Shown here piece after piece: positions 59,574 through 64,000 of a stretch of 64,000 nt of DNA. The translations under genes were made by a program, and so were the position numbers. The DNA is from Bacteroides sp. M10 (GTDB lineage: Bacteria > Bacteroidota > Bacteroidia > Bacteroidales > Bacteroidaceae), in assembly GCF_014334015.1 (NCBI RefSeq), contig NZ_CP060488.1:6034501-6098500 (forward strand). Direction: 5' to 3'. Numbering within the stretch: the stretch's first letter is position 1; every line of letters starts with the position of its first letter. Under the pieces are notes generated by a model. That model was not told the origin of the DNA. It saw nothing but the letters and a program-made list of their open reading frames with translations, and did not search any database.

Positions 59574-60753
59574 CAGACAGATAAAATATCACAAAAAAGA
59601 GTATGGTAACAAGCGGAAAAGAATCGCTGCTGCCATGCTCTTTTTTACAATGTTTTTAATTGTCGTAAGTTTCTTCGTTCCTTGCTCTGTCATAGCACAA
59701 GACTATCATAGCAAACAAGCTCCCTGTCAGGAAGAAAGAATCCCTTTCCGTGTTGTCAGCTGGAACATAGAAAACCTGTTCGATACGCACCATGACAGTT
59801 TAAAGAACGACCACGAATTTCTTCCCGATGCGCTGCGTCATTGGAATTATAGCAGATATAAGAAAAAGCTGGCTGATGTGGCGCGAGTAATCACAGCTAT
59901 TGGAGAATGGAATCCTCCTGCACTAGTCGGATTATGCGAAGTGGAAAATGATACGGTGCTGCGTGATCTGACCCGCCGTTCTCCTTTAAAAGAGCTTAAC
60001 TATCGTTATGTAATGACCGATTCCCCTGATTTGAGAGGGATTGACGTAGCCCTGCTTTACCAACGGGATTTATTCAAGCTGTTATCTTCCCGTTCTATCT
60101 CCATTCCTCCGTTGAGACAATACCGCCCGACAAGAGATTTGCTGCACGTCAGCGGACTTCTGCTGACGGGAGACACATTAGACGTATTTGTCTGCCATCT
60201 CCCAAGCCGTTCGGGTGGAGCTAAAGAATCGGAACCCTATCGTTTATACGCAGCTCAAATTCTGCGCACGGAAGTCGATCACATTCTAAATATTCGTTCT
60301 CATCCGCAAGTTATTATTATGGGGGATTTCAATGATTACCCGACGAATCAATCTATCCAGAAAGTACTGGAGGCCGAAGCGCCTCCCATTACTGTCCCAA
60401 AGCCAGCCTCAACACTCAACTCCACCAACCCTTCAACAATTGTTCCTTCCTCACTAAAACTATATCATCTGCTTGCCCGGAAAGCGAAGTCAAAAAGCTT
60501 CGGTTCTTACAAATATCGCGGTGAATGGGGATTGCTTGACCATCTGATTGTATCGGGTACTCTATTAAATCAATCGAGCCATTTTTTCACCAGTGAAGAA
60601 AGAGCAAACGTCTGTCTTCTCCCCTTTTTACTGAAAGATGACGAGAAATATGGGGATAAAGAACCTTTCCGCACCTACAAAGGAATGAAATATCAGGGAG
60701 GTATCAGCGATCATCTTCCTGTTTATGCAGACTTCGAACTGATTCCCTATTGA
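59554..60753 (+). CDS. Exported endonuclease/exonuclease/phosphatase-family protein
   Basis: The 399-residue frame from ATG 59554 overlaps pepD by 20 bp; ATG 59638 would give the shorter signal MLFFTMFLIVVSFFVPCSVI. A basic NKRKR segment before the hydrophobic core supports an upstream start. The mature part has the EEP motifs VVSWNIENLFDT, LCEVEND, IMGDFNDYP and SDHLPVYADFEL. The family includes DNase I-like nucleases and phospho-/sphingomyelinases, so it may act on extracellular DNA or lipids. Substrate unproven. Confidence 0.88.
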   Translation: MYLPKNNRQIKYHKKEYGNKRKRIAAAMLFFTMFLIVVSFFVPCSVIAQDYHSKQAPCQEERIPFRVVSWNIENLFDTHHDSLKNDHEFLPDALRHWNYSRYKKKLADVARVITAIGEWNPPALVGLCEVENDTVLRDLTRRSPLKELNYRYVMTDSPDLRGIDVALLYQRDLFKLLSSRSISIPPLRQYRPTRDLLHVSGLLLTGDTLDVFVCHLPSRSGGAKESEPYRLYAAQILRTEVDHILNIRSHPQVIIMGDFNDYPTNQSIQKVLEAEAPPITVPKPASTLNSTNPSTIVPSSLKLYHLLARKAKSKSFGSYKYRGEWGLLDHLIVSGTLLNQSSHFFTSEERANVCLLPFLLKDDEKYGDKEPFRTYKGMKYQGGISDHLPVYADFELIPY

Positions 60754-60792
60754 TTAGAACTCACCAAACGACGTCACAGTATATTCTGATAA

Positions 60793-60892
60793 GAGATCAT
60801 TCTCATCGTAGTGAGAAAATATTCTCATCGCAATGAGAAAAAGTTCTCACCACTATGAGAATTTTTTCTCATAATGGTGAGAATGCTTGAGA
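60793..60892. repeat. 22-bp-period array of GAGAA...TTCTC palindromes
   Basis: Palindromes lie at 60793-60804 (weaker), 60813-60826, 60835-60848 and 60857-60870, with a degenerate site at 60879-60892. Examples are GAGAAAATATTCTC and GAGAAAAAGTTCTC. Centres are 21-22 bp apart. The layout is the same as the GAAAC array at 6 kb but the core differs. It sits between the convergent ends of the endonuclease and MscS genes. Confidence 0.82.
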
Positions 60893-60917
60893 ATTATACT
60901 TACCTGATAATGGTTGA

Positions 60918-62093
60918 CTAATCCGAGTACTGATAAACTTTTAAATCAAACTTCGGAACCATTGCCAGCAAATGATCGAAGATATCGGACTGGATACGCT
61001 CGTATTCTTTCCAAACCTTATTACGAGAGAAGAAGTAAACCTGAATAGGTACTCCGTACATGGTAGCTTCTTTTTGGCTGATAATCAAATCCAAATCCTG
61101 ATTGACCACAGGCAGACTGCACAAATAGCGCTCAATATACACCCTGTACACTTGAGAATTGGTAGGAACCACTCCTTCTTCCGGTTGATAATCCGCCATT
61201 AATGGAATTTCTTTCCGGTAACGGTCCAGCATTTCCGGCGTACAGAATTGAAGTGTAGTTAAATCCAAAGTGATATTCTTCATCACCCGTCGTCCTCCCG
61301 ACTGTGTCATTCCCCGCCAATTCTGGAAAGTACTGCTCACTAATGTATAAGGAGGGATAGTGGAAATGGTATTATCAAAATTCTGAATCTTGACCGTATT
61401 CAATGTTATCTCCTGCACCGTACCATTTGCGTCGCCGGAAGGTAACGTTATCCAGTCGCCCGGACGGACCATGTCATTGGCAGAAAGCTGAATACCTGCC
61501 ACAAAGCCTAATATGGAATCCTTGAACACCAACATCAAAATAGCTGCCGAAGCACCCAGCCCGGCAAACAAAGTGGCAGGAGATTTATTCACGATAATGG
61601 CAACGATTACAATTCCACCTACAAAGAAAAGAAGCACCTGCAAGACCTGAATAAACCCTTTCATCGGGCGATCCTTCATCGTTTCTTTTCCGTCATAGAT
61701 ATCCATTATCATCAACAGAATCCCATTAATAGCCAATAGTAAAGAGAAAATAATATAAACGACACACGCCTTTTGAGAAATCAACAACAACTCTTTCCCC
61801 CGGATAAAAGCCATCGGCAACAAAGCATAAACCAGAAAAGCCGGGATGGTATGAATCAAATGATGAAACACCTTGCGCTTCATCATCAACGTATTCCACT
61901 GATGGGGCTTCCGCCTCGTATACTGTTTCATTCCTCCGATCAAAATCGCCTGGCAGAGGTAATTCAGAACGACGGCAACCACTATCATCAGTAAAGCCAT
62001 AATAGTCTCATCAAAACGATCGGCAACGCCCGGATCTATTCCCCAATTTATGAGGGTTTTATTCATCCATTTTCCTAAATCTACTACTAACAT
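60918..62093 (-). CDS. MscS-family mechanosensitive channel (YbdG-like)
   Basis: The 391-residue protein has about five membrane helices (residues 20-180), the MscS pore region LFAGLGASAAILMLVFKDSILGFV and the beta domain DMVRPGDWITLPSGDANG, given as separate motifs LGASAAILMLVFKD and MVRPGDWITLPS. The cytosolic vestibule follows, with a C-terminal extension typical of the YbdG/MscM group. It opens under membrane tension and releases solutes on osmotic downshift. Confidence 0.93.
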   Translation of the reverse strand: MLVVDLGKWMNKTLINWGIDPGVADRFDETIMALLMIVVAVVLNYLCQAILIGGMKQYTRRKPHQWNTLMMKRKVFHHLIHTIPAFLVYALLPMAFIRGKELLLISQKACVVYIIFSLLLAINGILLMIMDIYDGKETMKDRPMKGFIQVLQVLLFFVGGIVIVAIIVNKSPATLFAGLGASAAILMLVFKDSILGFVAGIQLSANDMVRPGDWITLPSGDANGTVQEITLNTVKIQNFDNTISTIPPYTLVSSTFQNWRGMTQSGGRRVMKNITLDLTTLQFCTPEMLDRYRKEIPLMADYQPEEGVVPTNSQVYRVYIERYLCSLPVVNQDLDLIISQKEATMYGVPIQVYFFSRNKVWKEYERIQSDIFDHLLAMVPKFDLKVYQYSD

Positions 62094-62141
62094 AACTTCT
62101 GTCTTTTTTAATAAATAACAGTAAAATATTCATTTGGTTTA

Positions 62142-62190
62142 GAAAAAAAGAGACCGGCACCTGATTCATTAAAAATCAAGATGCCGGCCT
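62142..62190 (-). terminator. Terminator of the fucosidase gene
   Basis: On the minus strand GCCGGCAT-TTGATT pairs with AATCAG-TGCCGG across small mismatches, then TCTTTTTTTC. It lies 42 bp after the stop codon. Confidence 0.85.
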
Positions 62191-62231
62191 ACACTGCTAT
62201 TCTCTAAACATATCTTCCGATGAGGGCTCTA

Positions 62232-64000
62232 TCAGGGAGCCACCATCACTCCTATTTCATCCATATTTACTTTTGCAACGGCAGCATCAGGCGTAGTGGC
62301 CTCCAGTTTAATGAAACGTGCCTGCACTTTCTGATTGAAAGCAACCGTCTGTGGCAACGGATTATGCATGATATTGCTGAACTCCCCACTGGTAGGAACC
62401 TCTTTCCAATTCTTGCCATCCACACTTACCAAGAATTTATAGCGGAATGCCATCGTCGGCTTTGCCTCCGCTTTCGCGGGAGCATACGTAAAACTGTTCA
62501 ACGTTACTGTCTTTCCCAGATCAATCGTTAACGGAGAGGCAACCACTTGTTTCCATCCGGAACGCGGCAAATTATTCCAGTCTTCTTTCGTTGTTTCTTC
62601 CTGCAAAGGTTCCGCATAATAGGCAGCAACCTGACTAATAAATGCAGTCAACCGGCATTCGTCTATTTTCACGCGGAGCTTACTGGCCTTCACTGCCGGA
62701 AAACGCAACATACGCTTATATCCTATCGTCGTACCTTTTCCAACTTCCTTCCAGCCATTATCAGTCAGGGCTTCCACCGTAAAGGCTTCTACCCGCTGCC
62801 CTTTCGTTATATCTTCCTGAAGCATCACCACATTCATCTCTGCATTCGGCTTCAATGAATAAATCTTTTCACTGCCAGGGGTTGTATTCCAGTATTTTCT
62901 ACCATTCACAACCTTGTTAGAAGCGAATACCCGCTCACGATAAGCTGCAAATTCATTCAATCGCCGCACATCGGCTTCATTAATCAGTCCCCTACGATCC
63001 GGAGGAATATTCAGCAACAAAACAGAATTATAACCTACTGATTGAAAATAGATATCCGCCAAATGTTTCAATGACTTCACTTTGCTGTCTTCTTCCGCAT
63101 GATAGAACCATCCCGGACGAATGGATACGTCCACTTCCGAAGGATACCAGAATAATTCCGTAGCTTTCTCCAATATCTTACGGCTTCCCAAATCTTCCGC
63201 TTTACCAAAAACTCCCAGACGGTTATTATTCTCTTGTGAACGGGTATATATGCCGGGAGTTAGCACAGTTGCACTCCATTCTGTTTCACGTCCTAATCCT
63301 TTTTCGTTTCCTACCCAGCGGACATCATCCCCCATAATTGCCATCACAGCTTTGGGTTGAAGGCGTTGGATGGTCTGATAGAAAGCATCCCAGTCATACA
63401 CCTGTTTCTTTCCGTTCGGACCTTCTCCATTCGCTCCGTCGAACCAGACTTCATGCACTTCGCCATAATTGGTGAGCAATTCAGTCAGTTGCCGGATGAA
63501 AAATTCATTGTAACGGGGAGAGTCCCCGTAACATTCCGCATTCCGGTCCCAGGGAGAAAGATATACTCCAAACTTCATATCATATTTATCACAGGCAGCA
63601 CGAAGTTCTTTCACTACATCGCCTTGTCCGTTTTTCCAGGGAGAAGAGGCTACGGAATGTTTGGTAGTAGCCGTAGGCCACAGGCAGAAGCCGTCGTGAT
63701 GTTTGGCAGTCAGAAGCACCATTTTAAAGCCGGCTTCCTTGAGGGTACGCACCCATTGTTCAGCATCCAGTTCCGAAGGGTTAAAGAGTGCGGGATCTTC
63801 TTTTCCGTCACCCCATTCACGCCCGGTAAAGGTGTTGATTCCGAAATGGAGGAAAGCTGTCAGTTCCAATTGTTGCCAGGCATATTGCTGCGGAGTGGGC
63901 ACCAGCCGTGCTGCCATATCGACTTTCTGTTCGAGAGTTGCACCTTGAGGAAATTCAACATGCTTCACATAATAGTTTTCTTTTTTCTGCGCCTGCACTC
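62232..64000 (-). CDS. GH29 alpha-L-fucosidase with F5/8-type C-terminal domain (partial)
   Basis: The frame is open to the right window edge, so the N-terminus (probably a signal peptide before AQKKENYY) is cut off; the GTG near the edge is not a convincing start. The GH29 barrel shows LTAFLHFGINTFTGREWG, LTAKHHDGFCLWP, and the nucleophile region EVWFDGANGEG. The last 130 residues form a discoidin/F5-8C sugar-binding domain. It removes terminal L-fucose from host or dietary glycans, probably in the periplasm or at the surface. The motifs fit the GH29-B type (alpha-1,3/1,4-fucosidases); this subtype is inference. Confidence 0.92.
   Translation of the reverse strand, partial: VQAQKKENYYVKHVEFPQGATLEQKVDMAARLVPTPQQYAWQQLELTAFLHFGINTFTGREWGDGKEDPALFNPSELDAEQWVRTLKEAGFKMVLLTAKHHDGFCLWPTATTKHSVASSPWKNGQGDVVKELRAACDKYDMKFGVYLSPWDRNAECYGDSPRYNEFFIRQLTELLTNYGEVHEVWFDGANGEGPNGKKQVYDWDAFYQTIQRLQPKAVMAIMGDDVRWVGNEKGLGRETEWSATVLTPGIYTRSQENNNRLGVFGKAEDLGSRKILEKATELFWYPSEVDVSIRPGWFYHAEEDSKVKSLKHLADIYFQSVGYNSVLLLNIPPDRRGLINEADVRRLNEFAAYRERVFASNKVVNGRKYWNTTPGSEKIYSLKPNAEMNVVMLQEDITKGQRVEAFTVEALTDNGWKEVGKGTTIGYKRMLRFPAVKASKLRVKIDECRLTAFISQVAAYYAEPLQEETTKEDWNNLPRSGWKQVVASPLTIDLGKTVTLNSFTYAPAKAEAKPTMAFRYKFLVSVDGKNWKEVPTSGEFSNIMHNPLPQTVAFNQKVQARFIKLEATTPDAAVAKVNMDEIGVMVAP

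Noticed and set aside
63990..63998. GTG start of the fucosidase at 63998
   Set aside because: The frame stays open to the window edge and a signal peptide is expected upstream, so the gene is treated as cut.

Overview
The window looks like a 64-kb stretch of chromosome from a gut Bacteroides (Bacteroidota), probably close to the B. thetaiotaomicron / ovatus group; I cannot fix the species. The evidence is the many TAnnTTTG -7 promoter elements, weak ribosome sites, a FeoA-FeoB fusion, a Rho with a long Asn/Gln-rich insertion, FadL- and OmpH-type envelope proteins, hybrid and TPR sensor kinases, a Ser-type sulfatase and a GH29 fucosidase. Both window edges cut genes: an anti-sigma/beta-barrel protein on the left and the fucosidase on the right.

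Layout. 1-5.8 kb: an ECF sigma factor with its membrane partner, a DUF4783-nadC pair, rlmH, a GNAT gene with a tiny upstream partner (toxin-antitoxin-like), a frameshifted DUF6922 gene and an HD phosphohydrolase. 5.3-7.8 kb: queuosine genes (queF, queC, a YhhQ-type transporter) with a likely preQ1-I riboswitch, plus a 22-bp-period array of GAAAC palindromes. 7.9-19.9 kb: ECF sigma factor, porin, FadL protein, D-lactate dehydrogenase, pirin, pdxH, small enzymes, a TlpA lipoprotein, tRNA-Thr and an EamA transporter. 19.9-29.1 kb: a frameshifted hybrid histidine kinase, a secreted protein of ten 20-residue repeats, tRNA-Cys, feoAB with its Cys-rich partner, tilS, and an EFR1 ferrodoxin broken at an AC-dinucleotide tract. 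29.3-42.3 kb: rho, sulfatase, two translationally coupled TPR sensor kinases (the second a likely pseudokinase), MATE pump, ffh, and folD-capA.

42.4-53.6 kb is an 11-kb integrative element in tRNA-His, bounded by 94-bp perfect direct repeats. All its recognised genes read rightward: tyrosine integrase, SF2-helicase-like protein, a predicted DNA-binding protein, Sak4-like ATPase, DUF3871 and RadC/JAB proteins, and then a cargo block. The cargo has a strongly structured RNA leader, a TerB-like protein, a retropepsin-like protease, two membrane proteins and several single-span micropeptides. No relaxase, conjugation or phage structural gene is visible. This element, and the RNA plus cargo in particular, is the best candidate for an undescribed system.

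53.7-64 kb returns to chromosome: PspC and VOC proteins, dnaX, a FtsB/DivIC-like protein, OmpH, pepD, an endonuclease/phosphatase-family protein, a second 22-bp-period palindrome array with a different core (GAGAA), an MscS channel and the GH29 fucosidase.
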